This document shows, in pieces, positions 55,101 through 63,532 of a stretch of 64,000 nt of DNA. The DNA is taken from positions 959,386 through 1,023,385 of the forward strand of contig CAJINV010000016.1 of NCBI GenBank assembly GCA_905178155.1. Reading direction: 5' to 3'. Made by a program: the position numbers and the translations under genes. The notes below the pieces were generated by a model. That model saw only the letters and a program-made list of their open reading frames with translations. It made no database searches and was not told where the DNA came from. Each line of letters opens with the position of its first letter. Position 1 is the first letter of the stretch. The stretch is from Amoebophrya sp. A120 (lineage: Eukaryota > Sar > Dinophyceae > Syndiniales > Amoebophryaceae).

Positions 55101-57423
55101 GGACGCAGGCTGCTCGTCGAAACAAAAACAGAAGACCTACTAAAAAAAAAAAAAAAAGCAACAGGTAGGACAGTCGGCACGAAGACCGTGAAGTTTAGTT
55201 TCTTGCGCAAAAAGAAAAATATAAAAAACAGCACAAGGCGCGTGCGGAGGACACAAGGCGATCACGCGGGCGGCGTGTTCATCCAGGCGGGCGGAGAAGA
55301 GCCAGGAATGGCTGAGAGAAAAAGAAAGAAAAATGGCTACTCAGCAGCCACATGCCCCCCCCTAGTTCCTTTGCACTCCGGGCGCGAGGCCCGCCAGGGT
55401 TTTCGCCGCTCGTGTATTGTCTCCCACGCCGCGACAGGGCTCGCGGAACGAAGCCCGACGGGACCCGGCCCGGAAAGAAAAACTAGCAAAAGCCAAAAAG
55501 AACAAACCGCCGGGGGCCTTATGCCACCCACCTTCGGCACGCCAGAAGGCCACAAGCCCAGCAATTCCAAAAGAGCCGGCAGTGGTAGCAGTGCACTACC
55601 TAGATACTAATTAGCTTAGACGGGTCTTAGCGCAAAGAAAGAGGGGCAAGTCCAAGAGGCTTTTGCATGGGGTCCACTGGTCACCGTTTCGCGCGAGCCA
55701 TTCGGTGGACGACTGACCCCGCCCCATTTAAATAGCCGCTATGCGGGAGTTTTGTAAAAACTGGACTTCGTCCGTCTCCGGGTGGCGTGCCCGGGGTTCA
55801 GTCTAAATAAATTTGCCCGGGAAAATACCACGCAGCGGAGCAATCAGGCCTACTCGTAGGCCAGTCGGGGTCTATCCTTTCTCCACGTCGTCACGTGTGG
55901 TTATTGGGTTTTGTTGGCGTATGTCAGGGGATTCCTGTCTTTGGCATTTCACGACTCTTCCCATGGGTTCACTTCGATGATTGCTGCCGGGGACGTTCTT
56001 ATGCAGTCAGCTGGATGACTGTGACCTGGCTCGTACTGTGAACGCAGCTGGATGACTGTGACCTGGCTCGTCTTCGATGGGCAGGCGGATGACTGTGACC
56101 TGTCTCGCCCATCAAGATCCCTAATCCGTAGCTCCTAGACGTTGCCTGGCCCGCGAATGACTCCACGGCAGCCGGATGTCCGTGACCTGGTTATAAAGGG
56201 CTTCGTCGATCGATTGTGCCACTAGGGCCTTGTGTTCCGGCTACTCCGGATCGCAATCGATGGAGGGCGGGACCTGCACCGGCGACAGGCGCTATCCAAC
56301 CAACCAACCAACCAAACCTGGTAATCTTCCAGACCCAGACATTTTTGCATTTGATACTTCCGGCAAGAGTACTAAAGGTAGTAAGAGCAGCTCCTCCGGC
56401 GCTGCGTCGTCTGATGAAGCGGCGTATCAACGGGAAAAATGTCTGGGTCTGGAAGAATCCAACTTGTCATGCTGATTTTGGATTTTAGAAAAATCTGTAT
56501 TGCATGAGCAGCAAAGAGACTCCAAGTTTTGCTACACGGACAGGGCATAATTTGTCATGCGGTATAGGCATCAGGAAGCCCTCACAAAATCTGTGATGCT
56601 AGGGCATGCATCACAGACATCAGGAGTCATGCAAAATGTGCATGACAAGCCTGGCAATCTTCCAGACCCAGACACTTTTACATTTGATACGGCGAACAAG
56701 AAAACGCAGGAACAGACGGAGTTGGAGAAAATGTTGGACAAGGAAATAGAGGAAATGCAGACGAGGCTGAAGGAGAAGCAAGCGCAGAAGGAGCAAGCGC
56801 AAAAGGAAAAGGAGAAGGAGACGAACCAACATTCTACTTCTGCGGCAGTGCTGGCAAATGAACAACAAGTGTCGGCAGCACCGGTCGTCGCGTCGTCGTC
56901 CGTCAGTAGACCGATGAAGATGAAGGCTGCAGCGTCCTCTTCATCCGCAGCGGCGGCCGTCGTGGTTGAAAAAAAGGATGTTGAGAAAAAGCAGGCTAAC
57001 AAAGCTGCTGCTTCAACGTCCTCGATGAGGATCATGAGTAAAAACAAGGCCACGACGACAGCGGCAAACGAAAATAAAGTGTCCATGAAGAAGAAGTCCT
57101 CGAATAACGGTAACACAGCGGCGTCATCCTCATCGTCGTCGTTGAAGGCCGCGAAGGGTGTTAACAAGAAGGCCGCCGCTTCGTCGTTGAAGGCGAAAAT
57201 CGAGAAGGTGGATAAGAAAAAGGAAGTGATCAAGTCCAAATCGATGAAAAAGGAGACATCCACGGTGGCTGCAGCTTCTTCGAAAAGTTCGAAGGCCACT
57301 AGCAAAAATACAACAACTTCTTCTTCGGGGACGACGAAGCAGGGAAAAAATAAAGCAGCTGGCTCGGCCGCCCCGGCATCTACTGCGACGGGTGGAAAGC
57401 GCCAGGCGATGAAGAAGGCGTGA
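46193..57423 (+). CDS. TFIIS N-terminal (LW) domain nuclear protein, Lys/Ser/Ala-rich, 979 aa
   Basis: Exons 46193-46526, 46758-46825, 47057-47117, 47705-47791, 48044-48404, 48574-48637, 48817-48873, 49330-49533, 49693-50013, 50171-50377, 50533-50916, 56362-56424, 56695-57423. Residues ~135-183 form an LW-domain fold signature: 'ILQTLTDTFISSEVLVVSKI' then GNRVQEVIEE and 'VLAKKLIASWK' (family LxxLxxxxITxxxLxxTxIGKxVxxL...AxxLVxxWK). This helical bundle docks transcription-elongation factors (TFIIS, Spn1/IWS1, PPP1R10 types) to polymerase II machinery. The remainder is highly basic with Lys-Ser runs, nuclear-localisation-like clusters (KKRKM) and a Glu/Lys coiled coil near 740-775; it may bind DNA or chromatin. 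Neither a TFIIS zinc ribbon nor the central domain is present, so it is not TFIIS itself. Four GT-AG introns and eight introners, one holding a retroelement, spread 2.9 kb of coding sequence over 11.2 kb. Confidence 0.8.
46527..46752 (+). mobile_element. introner, diverged family A, ending ATG
   Basis: TSD is GTATG / GCATG. Arms TATGCATTGCAAAAATCACG and TGTTTGCAATGCATG are eroded. Excision gives VNLYDVIDELDL in frame. Confidence 0.72.
46826..47056 (+). other. conventional GT-AG intron (231 bp)
   Basis: Donor GTAAAGTA, acceptor CCGATCAG. It joins KTEQ to ILQTLT. A second AG lies 9 nt downstream. Confidence 0.75.
47118..47699 (+). mobile_element. family G introner (582 bp) interrupted by a B introner
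   Basis: TSD is AATTG / CATTG. The left tip TATGAGATTGCGCAG is cut by a B element after 15 bp; the right end is GAGTTGTGCATTCTCATA. Excision of the whole gives VSKIGNRVQEV, the heart of the LW domain. Confidence 0.83.
47133..47377 (+). mobile_element. family B introner nested in a family G introner
   Basis: TSD CGCAG (47128-47132, 47378-47382) is perfect and lies within the G arm. The frame is restored only when the host G element is removed too. Confidence 0.87.
47792..48043 (+). other. conventional GT-AG intron (252 bp)
   Basis: Donor GTATGAAT, acceptor CCACACGACAG. It joins ASWK to DTSPNDK in matching phase. Confidence 0.75.
48405..48568 (+). mobile_element. introner, family A
   Basis: TSD GAAGA is perfect. 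Excision gives GEEEDGYKNP. Confidence 0.9.
48638..48811 (+). mobile_element. introner, diverged family A
   Basis: TSD is AAAAA / AGAAA. Arms CCGTGCAAAAGTATCG and GGAGTGCTTTTGC are partly eroded. Excision gives KQKKKLART. Confidence 0.78.
48874..49329 (+). other. conventional GT-AG intron (456 bp)
   Basis: Donor GTAAGAAA, acceptor TTTCAACACAG. It joins FEWD to KPDDKSA. Confidence 0.8.
49534..49692 (+). other. conventional GT-AG intron (159 bp)
   Basis: Donor GTATTGC, acceptor ATAATTACCAG. It joins GKEKK to ATSKESS. Confidence 0.8.
50014..50165 (+). mobile_element. introner, family A
   Basis: TSD ATGAC is perfect. Excision gives GQQDDSEQM. Confidence 0.9.
50378..50527 (+). mobile_element. 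introner, family A
   Basis: TSD CAAAA is perfect. Left tip is TACCCAGTGC instead of TATCC. Excision gives RKMTKGAGTA. Confidence 0.9.
51236..52207 (+). CDS. retroelement 5' coding block (N-terminal part of polyprotein)
   Basis: The frame stays open well past 52207 and carries a hydrophilic protein starting MQRVQIVRGQQ. No zinc knuckle or endonuclease motif is obvious to me. Its end 'ELRRHIMKMNKEASGARRWGP' resembles the stretch just upstream of reverse transcriptase in dinoflagellate retroelements, and the RT frame begins one base away. I read the two blocks as one protein separated by a +1 shift near 52207. The start is uncertain because the frame is also open upstream. Confidence 0.55.
52209..55610 (+). 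CDS. reverse transcriptase of the nested retroelement
   Basis: This frame holds the polymerase motifs in order: motif A 'LIGIDASNFYNCI' (~residue 155), motif B 'DLIQGSVETMLRG' (~215), motif C 'QFVDDGTLSIK' (~344) with the catalytic Asp pair, then 'YLAPKKAAML' and 'ECTKILGITI' as motifs D/E. A globular domain of unknown type follows, then from about residue 870 a Lys/Pro/Ala/Gln-rich tail, which includes a 15-A run that could be a slippery or aberrant stretch. It copies element RNA into DNA. The first codon used is TTG; the true start is probably in the upstream block by frameshift. FVDD is an unusual form of the YXDD box. Confidence 0.8.
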   Translation: MWAFAAMTDQQTCQLAAGCEVFLQRIGLADWIPGQEDAILPPALTVLQVEILRKASQLGGDISKLRTVIRGTPVYRITLSFLTHRMARIADLGDAFTPSGAAGKPAASCMATVLEILKVCYAEDLQNGCENKERAAELSEQEKTNAANWLTILIGIDASNFYNCISMPSMVRSFRWARLRPTYIKLAMLSNWRKTLFLRNGSCFAELSDHRDLIQGSVETMLRGVLLFMRGATAVAQFVAECFDAAGRIDEKRIDSAGAKLRRTLREDFAGGDDTDATFPDYKPAEEVHELFRDEEGAGGAETGNRTTRTRMTRSKEYERTRVSQRLPMSEREEKAPRKAAVVQFVDDGTLSIKLHKDDAEKLRKLLKIVATAYETMYASEGQYLAPKKAAMLLSASAMDQQALYLAAFRPFGIVFNLKECTKILGITIRLGDIRDQVDAIRKQVNNSVSFAQHLCYRVMRSKGNFVMTGADLRWVIICFYMSPIIYILPVLRLIFAQSDWSELLIEMATSIAKVIGFEREVWERMTTMHNVTPELFHRLIFSENIMGIVDPYVLGIKLLRGVAQSDILTNIDGFVTWATFPIRFHGAGLAGIGAADRKAAQVKTTADLALVEALSEGAEIRLPAKSDLRLCGFIPDRSSKPPPPEKVPRACHSASAFVVASADGMGVRLLQTDTTGRVSVLRQVRTKREHLLTEERAEERQFVAYLSGFLSLSQQTEQEEPGVHYTYRLCDYWRLRGKTRGPLRRGEGIAVHFAEQVEQMHLRGHRVERANTRTAEQVAEASREMSTVMATKVIGLSIVNATGHDHEYTDWPVYDFGEQAFGFPPLRDWKKRRSLAARREYVKDSLQFQDLQNGENTEDEHPDNDPAEVERAAARSPAPKGRAKAQAKAREQPPQERAAKPKAKAKQPGPQPKQQPTGETSAGCGPGAPEATGGRRKGGAGETEPGPNKESSAGEEEGDRVALGRRLLVETKTEDLLKKKKKATGRTVGTKTVKFSFLRKKKNIKNSTRRVRRTQGDHAGGVFIQAGGEEPGMAERKRKKNGYSAATCPPLVPLHSGREARQGFRRSCIVSHAATGLAERSPTGPGPERKTSKSQKEQTAGGLMPPTFGTPEGHKPSNSKRAGSGSSALPRY
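55611..56312 (+). repeat. retroelement 3' region with tandem repeats and (CCAA)n tail
   Basis: Three close copies of GGATGACTGTGACCTG (about 56010-56105) and a fourth, diverged one near 56172 precede a run of CCAA units ending at the insertion point. Both are typical of retroelement 3' ends. Confidence 0.7.
56425..56689 (+). mobile_element. introner, family B
   Basis: TSD CGGCG is perfect. Left tip is TATCAACGGG. Excision gives DEAANKKTQE. It serves as a full-length template for the disrupted B copy 69 bp upstream. Confidence 0.92.
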
Positions 57424-58649
57424 GTAGAGTTTAAATACAAATCCGCCGTCAAATGAAGGAAACACGACACTTAATTTAAGTGCAATTTCATGCAGATAAC
57501 ACCGCGAGAGCCTGGTATGGGTGTGTTTTTAAGTCTTTTTTGGTGATTTCACTTGCAAACAGATGTTTACCAAAGCTCGAGCCTCCGCTCACATTTATTG
57601 TTCAAAAATAATTTTATTAATATACAACTAAAACATTTCATAGCCTTCACGCAACGAAGCTACAAATACATCTGTCAGAGTCGTCACGCACGATTGCACT
57701 TTTGGAAGCCTTTCTTTCACTACTAAAAATTTGGCAATGAGTAAATCTTTTACCCGCGTGCTTTTAATTTTATATCGCGACTGTTTTTTTTTTTGCAATC
57801 TCTTATATCTAATGACCACAATATAGCAAGAATATTGAGGAGAAAACAAATTTCACGGAAGACGCGCTGCTGCAAAGAAAGCGCGTTTCTTAAATTAGGC
57901 CTGAGCAACTTACTACCGGTATCGCCACGAAGTAAGGATAAAATGTAACCCTGAGGAGCAGCTGCAGTTGCAGTCGGAGGATGGGGCGCAACTCGCTCAT
58001 CAACAACAACATCTACATCATCAGCATCTACTTTTTATATCAAAAAATTTAGCGAAACCAAATCCAAAAGCAAACGCAGTACGAGGGGTCGGAATGTAGT
58101 TGCTATGACTGTTATTCGTGTTCATGCTACTGGTTCACCAGGTTTTGTTGTTCTGTAATAAATACCCCGGGCTTTTACTAGTAGCTCATTCTCCATCTTC
58201 TATTTCTGTCAATTCCACCGATTGTGCTTTGATCTTCTCGTCCGTTCCTTTTTCCGTTTGCTTTTGTCGACGACAGGCAGTTTACAATCGACCGAAAATA
58301 TTGAAGATCACCTCCCTGGTGGCAGTGGTTTTTTTGTCAGACCCGGACAGAAGAATAATCAATGTTCTACAACTTGTAGCCCATGATTGCAGCTTAGGTT
58401 GTTGTTGTCCAGGAGTCCTCTGTAGAAATCGTTCTTTTGCTTGGAAATCCGGACAAATCGGAGATTTGTCTATCTTATCGTTCATTGTTGTCTGTGTGCG
58501 ATACAACTAAATTGAAATTTAGGCTGATACTATAGAACCAGTACAAGAAGTCCGTGTCGTGTAGGTGTTGCGATTCATCTTGCTAGTACTTTATACGCGT
58601 TCTGAGCGAGAAGTACCCGTCGTAACAAGCGCGATATCTATCCACCAAG
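57424..58649. other. intergenic spacer
   Basis: 1.2 kb, AT-rich between 57590 and 57850, with no gene or introner I can support. Confidence 0.4.
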
Positions 58650-60785
58650 ATGAACAACAACTACTTTGCCAGCAACTCCGCGCACAAAAGCCGGCCGCAC
58701 CACGGAGGACACCAGGGTGGTCACCAGCCGTCTCACCACGGGTCTTTATCAAATGTAAAAATGTCTGGGTCTGGAAACTTGTAATGCTAAAAGTGAATGG
58801 TAGACCGACGCACTGCAATGCGCACGTATGCATGACAAACTTTTTGGCTCCCATGTCTTACGTATTCCACATGGCAAACTGCGTTTTTGAATGACAGGTA
58901 AGAGGGCCTGTTCGTGCCTATGCAACACAGATTCTCGAGTCGAGCCAGACACGCATGACAAGCTTGCATTCTTCCAGACCCAGACATTTTTGCACTTGAT
59001 AGTCTTCGCACCACAGCAACCTCGGCGGGAGTCAGGCCTACCACCACGGCAGCCACAACAACGGACACTGGAGCAGGGGCGGTGGCGCGGGGCATCCGTA
59101 TGCTGTGGGAGATCTTGATGTTTTGGGTCACTCGGGGAGGGGGAAGATCATGCGCATTATAGTACATTGCATTTGATGATACTGAAAGGGAGCTCCACTC
59201 CTGTTCATCATCTTCATGCGTGTGAGTGATATGATCGATGTTTTTATGATGGTACAAAAGGTGAAGGCTCTATGCGTGTTCAGCATCACAGATTCATACT
59301 CGTGACTCACAATTTCTCATGCATATGCCGCATCACAGCTACTCTTCCGGGCAGCTGGACCAGCACCACCAGTCACGAGGGCAAGACAGGTATACAGGAT
59401 TTTTACATATGGAAAATAAAGTTGTCATGCGTTGGTTTGTCGCCATGGCATGAGATGAAATTTATTCTGTCTTGCATGAATGTGGATGTGCTGCACAAAA
59501 AGAACGACACGATCAAACTAACAGAAAACCGCGGGGTATGCTGGAGCATGGGGGATTTTTGGATGGGTACGCTGGGAAAAAGTCGAACCGTCGCAACAGC
59601 CTGAGCCGAGACAGCGACGGGATGGTATAGAAATCAAAGCCTGCGCGTCTTCTTAGAATTGAATGATATAGTGCGCGTCTTCAGGAGCAAGAAAGACAAA
59701 CATGAAGAACAAATGTTGAACACGACTTTCATGCAATGCCAGTGTGCATTATGGAGATGTGACTTTTTTGTTTTCGCCTCGTGGCAATATGCATGACCAC
59801 GACGAGCATGATGACGTTGACATCATCGGAGATAAAATCAAATTTAACAGAGCATCAGTGACGAGTACAACCGAATGGACCGATATGAAACCGGAAAGCT
59901 TTACCGCTAATAGTAATATCAGGTCGTCGTGGACGAGGTTTTGCATCAATGTTTACGTTATTCTTGTTCGCCGTACGACTGAGGCGCCACTTGTATGTAA
60001 GCATCATTTCCAGAACCGTCGCAACCTGAAATTTCACCTTGCGCTCGTCCTGGCGGTCGTCAGGCCCAAACATCACGCGACGCGTCAATGCAACGAAAAT
60101 TATGAATGGCTATGTACGAATGTTTTTTATTTTGTAGTGCTGAGAATGAACTTGCCCGAAAGCGGAATTGGTGGAGTAAATGATTATCCAGTTTAGTTTT
60201 TCGGTTTCATCACCGATCTACCAGTCTAACCGCCATCGACTGTCACACATCGATCCCAGAGGACTTGTATCGCAGAATGGAGTATCAAGTGCAAATATGT
60301 CTCGGTCTGGAAAGATGCAAGGTTTGTCATGCTTAGCTAACATGACTCTTAAGTCTGTCATGCGTGTGACCCAAACCCCCCACTTTTCTCTCATGCGGTG
60401 GAAGCTCACTTTGTCATGCAGAATAGACAAGACTGTAGCAACTCCAAAACTTGTCATGCTTGGCAGTCAATTGAGGTTTTCTCGTCTTTCTTAACCAGCA
60501 TCACAAGTCTCCAGACCCCGACATTTTTGCATTTGATATGGAGCACGAAGCGAATTTGGACCGGGGGGTGCATATCCTGTTCAAAAGTATCGTACTCGTC
60601 GTAATCCCATTCATGCATTGCAAATTTCTTTCTCAAGTTAAATCCGCATTACAAATTTTCTTTTTCATGCTGAGGAAATTTGTATTGCAATTCATACTAG
60701 TACGATACTTTTGCAATGCATAGTGCATGTGCCAAAGAAAAAATCCAATGGAGACTGCGTCTTAGTGCACACGGGGGTGTACTGA
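58650..60785 (+). CDS. His/Gly-rich protein of unknown function, exon map partly resolved
   Basis: Supported exons: 58650-58746, 59007-59097, 59339 to about 59390, 60225-60282, 60544-60572, 60728-60785 (stop). The N-terminus is His/Gly/Asn/Ser-rich (SHHSNLGGSQAYHHG). The C-terminus 'DCHTSIPEDLYRRMEHEANL' plus DRGVHVPKKK is ordinary globular-looking sequence, family not recognised. Between 59390 and 60224 I could not settle the exons; a candidate piece at about 59568-59624 encodes KKSNRRNSLSRDSDGM, with an RRNS site like those of basophilic kinases. The last two introners and the first fix the strand and the ends. It could be two genes if the middle does not connect. Confidence 0.5.
58747..59001 (+). 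mobile_element. introner, family B
   Basis: TSD GTCTT is perfect. Excision gives SHHGSSHHSNL. Confidence 0.9.
59098..59338 (+). other. probable GT-AG intron (241 bp)
   Basis: Donor GTATGCTG,  acceptor GCATCACAG. It joins AGHP to YSSGQLDQ in frame. The boundary rests on composition only. Confidence 0.5.
60283..60538 (+). mobile_element. introner, family B
   Basis: TSD TGGAG is perfect. Excision gives YRRMEHEANL. Confidence 0.9.
60573..60722 (+). mobile_element. introner, family A
   Basis: TSD GTGCA is perfect. Excision gives DRGVHVPKKK. Confidence 0.9.
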
Positions 60786-63532
60786 GGGAATATTAAACTA
60801 GGATCGTCACAACTGCATCGGAGGGAAGATCTTCATCTGTAATTATCTCTATTTATTCGTTTCGCGAAAGCAAGAGGATAAAGTGAGATGGTGTGCATGA
60901 TTATTTTCTCCGATGATCGTAGTTTTTATTCCTGTTCTGAAGACGCGTTTCACATTTTTGTAATTTCCAGATTTTGCTTGAGGTTTGGTTTGGGTTTTTC
61001 ATTTTTTCAACCCGTAAAAAACGTTATTTTCAAAATAGAGTCACTGATTTCCTTATTGGGTCGCTTTCATCATGGTCGTTATAGTGAAGCAGACTGCAAA
61101 AAATTCTTCTGTAAATTTAAGTTTCTATGTTCAAAGTTGCAGCTGATCTTCTATAGTACGCGACCAGTTGTTTCTAGTTGTGCCGGTTTCTGTTTCGACG
61201 TAACAAAAAAGCTGTAGTTTGAAAATCACCATTTTTAGTCGCTTTGACATTATCTTTCGGGGATAAGAAAAGATAAAGGCTCATGTCTACTTCCCGTCTA
61301 TTCTCTACGATCTCGTCCTAACTCCCGCAAGGTCACAGGCTCCACAGCTCGATAGCGTCACGCTCCTAGTCCCGCCACTTTGTAAGCGGTAAGCCCTTGT
61401 GCTGCGATTTATTTCTGCCTAACAATCCAGTAAATTGTTTTCGATAGGTACTAGTCCGAATCTATCAATCGCGTTTCTCAATGTCCCTTCGGGTTGAGGT
61501 TCATATTGATACGGTTAAGACGAAAAATATTTATCGGACAGAGGCATGATAATGCTTTGTTGTTTTTTTTTTCTTATTCTTTCAGCAACAGACGACCATG
61601 CTGATAGAAATTGCTACCATTTTTTTTCAAAATGCACACTACCTAGACCGATTTATTGCCTTTTCTGCCGAAACAGACTGTTTTTGAAATACATCCTCCT
61701 CGACGTGGTGAAGATGCTTTCTCCCAGGTTAGTTTTAAGGCCCTTGCCAGGTAAGTAGAAGTAGACAAAAGACTTCTACATCCCGCACCTGCACGACTGG
61801 GGCTAACGCAATCATTTTTTTATCCAACGTCTCAGCTCCCTGTAATAGGTGTTCTTTTACGCGCTTTTTATCCGTCTCGTTCGACAGATAGACTCCTGCT
61901 ACACACTGTCTGGACGAGATGAAGACAAAAGAAGTGTCTGTTTGGACAGTTTCAAGATGCCCTTTCACTCTCAACACTTTTGCACCACGCAGCAAAGTGA
62001 TAGGACACACGACCCACGAAGCTACAAATCTGCTGCATAATTGTGCACATCACGACGACCGTTGCACGATCGAGGAGCTTCAGCTCCAAAATTGAAAAGT
62101 ACACGACTTACTTTACAAAATGCCTTTATGTAGCTTATTTATGATACCCCAGACCCAGTTCTAGTTGTTGAGTTGTAAAGATCATGAGAAGGATGTTGCT
62201 ATCACCTCCTGCAGCAACACTTGCAAAAACGAAAAGGAGGACTTGCTGGCTTGGAGGAGATAGCAACGTGCTACTGCCTGTGTAGTTCTTGGTTCCTCAT
62301 GCTAGTGCATTGTCAGCGCTTGTTCTAGTCTTCTAGTGCTGTCAGTGCACTAGTAGGATTTAGTTAGGAAAATAATGGTAGCATGGTATTCCTGCAGTTC
62401 TTGGACTTTGACTATTATCCTCAAAAAATAAAGTTACGAAAACTACAAATCCAGTCGCGTTTCGCTCGTACGTTGATTCTCTTGTAACAATATATTCTCT
62501 CTATTTTCCTGTAGAAGTAGCGGATGCACCAGAAACAAGACCACCGAAATTGGCTGCTCCTATCAGTATAATCCGTAGAAAATGTACAACATATCAATGC
62601 AGCATTTGCATTGGACTTTAAATCAGCTTGAAAGTGACTTGTAAGACGTAGCAGTTGGACTACTTTTTATTTTTAGTCGCGAAATCCCGTAAAATCTCTC
62701 TTGTCCTCAGTCCGCAAAACGCAAAAGTATAGTACTACGAATCGAAATTTAATTGCAACAAATAGAAAGAGAATGAGCAGTTGTCTCTGCCCACGACGCC
62801 CGGTTGTCTATCGGGAGCTTGTTTTGTGTCATTGAGATGGTTCTTTCGTCACGCATGCATATTTATCGGGCGGCGGTGGCGGTACGACCCTGCAAACTAA
62901 GGCTCGTGATGTTTGCCGTACGTAAGATCCCCGGTGTTGCAGTCACATAACGACCGTGCTTCCAAGCAGGTGTTCCTGTTATTTTGTCTTCTTTCGTGTT
63001 GCAGAAGCAGAAACTCTGCACCGGCGAAAATTTCCAGAGTTTTGCCACTCGGGGCGCGAGCATAGTAGAAGTAGAGAAGTGGTCTAGTCTAACAAGGAGG
63101 ACAGTTACATGCTATTGCTTGTCTCCTGTCTGAGACCACAAGGAGCCCCATGAGCGGGCGTGTGGCTAGAGGGAGCGAAGAACATGATGAGCAAGGTGAT
63201 ACGTGCATAAGTAAAAAAAATCAAGGTTGATTTTTACTTTTCACATATTGGATCATAGTTGTTAATTAAGATCTTGAGCAGTTGCATCTTCGACACCAGA
63301 ACTACGAACAAGATGTTGTGAACTCGTACTGCGGTGCCAGCATCTCTTTCTTCGGAACATGATTTTTTCCCCTCCTCCAAGGACGAGGAAGATGAGGCCC
63401 TGGTGCATGGCGCAACGAAGAACAAGTATGACAAACAAATTTTCGCCGCCGGCCTTAGCAACAAGAACAACCACCACCATCACGAACACCTGAACAAAAG
63501 ATTCAACGTCTTCGAGGTGAACCCTCTCTACT
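60786..63532. other. long AT-rich spacer, 2.7 kb
   Basis: No introner, RNA gene or conserved protein is visible. A short inverted repeat (62195-62209 with 62253-62267, GTTGCTATC...GATAGCAAC) is present. An open stretch at 63334-63576 (His/Asn-rich) may be an exon. Confidence 0.4.

Larger units (their letters stand above)
51146..56318 (+). mobile_element. reverse-transcriptase retroelement, probably non-LTR
   Basis: About 5.2 kb flanked by CAAACC (51140-51145 and 56313-56318), which are the likely target duplication; an intact B copy reads GACAAGCC at that point. It has two coding blocks, a 3' stretch with tandem repeats and a terminal (CCAA)n tail. I see no long terminal repeats. It is GC-rich and clearly younger than its host introner. 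Class assignment rests on the tail and missing LTRs, not on a phylogeny. Confidence 0.8.
50917..56356 (+). mobile_element. family B introner expanded to 5.4 kb by a retroelement
   Basis: TSD CTTCC is perfect (50912-50916, 56357-56361). The two B arms are intact; the interior matches an ordinary B copy up to GCATGACAAACC and resumes at TGGTAATCTTCCAGACCC. Excision gives AAASGKSTKG. Confidence 0.9.

Noticed and set aside
51146-56318. LTR retrotransposon
   Set aside because: The two ends share no long direct repeat, and the 3' end has a CCAA tail. No integrase or protease motif was seen.
62195-62267. Inverted repeat as a transposable element
   Set aside because: Arms are short, there is no TSD or TAT/ATA end; it may be chance or a small hairpin.
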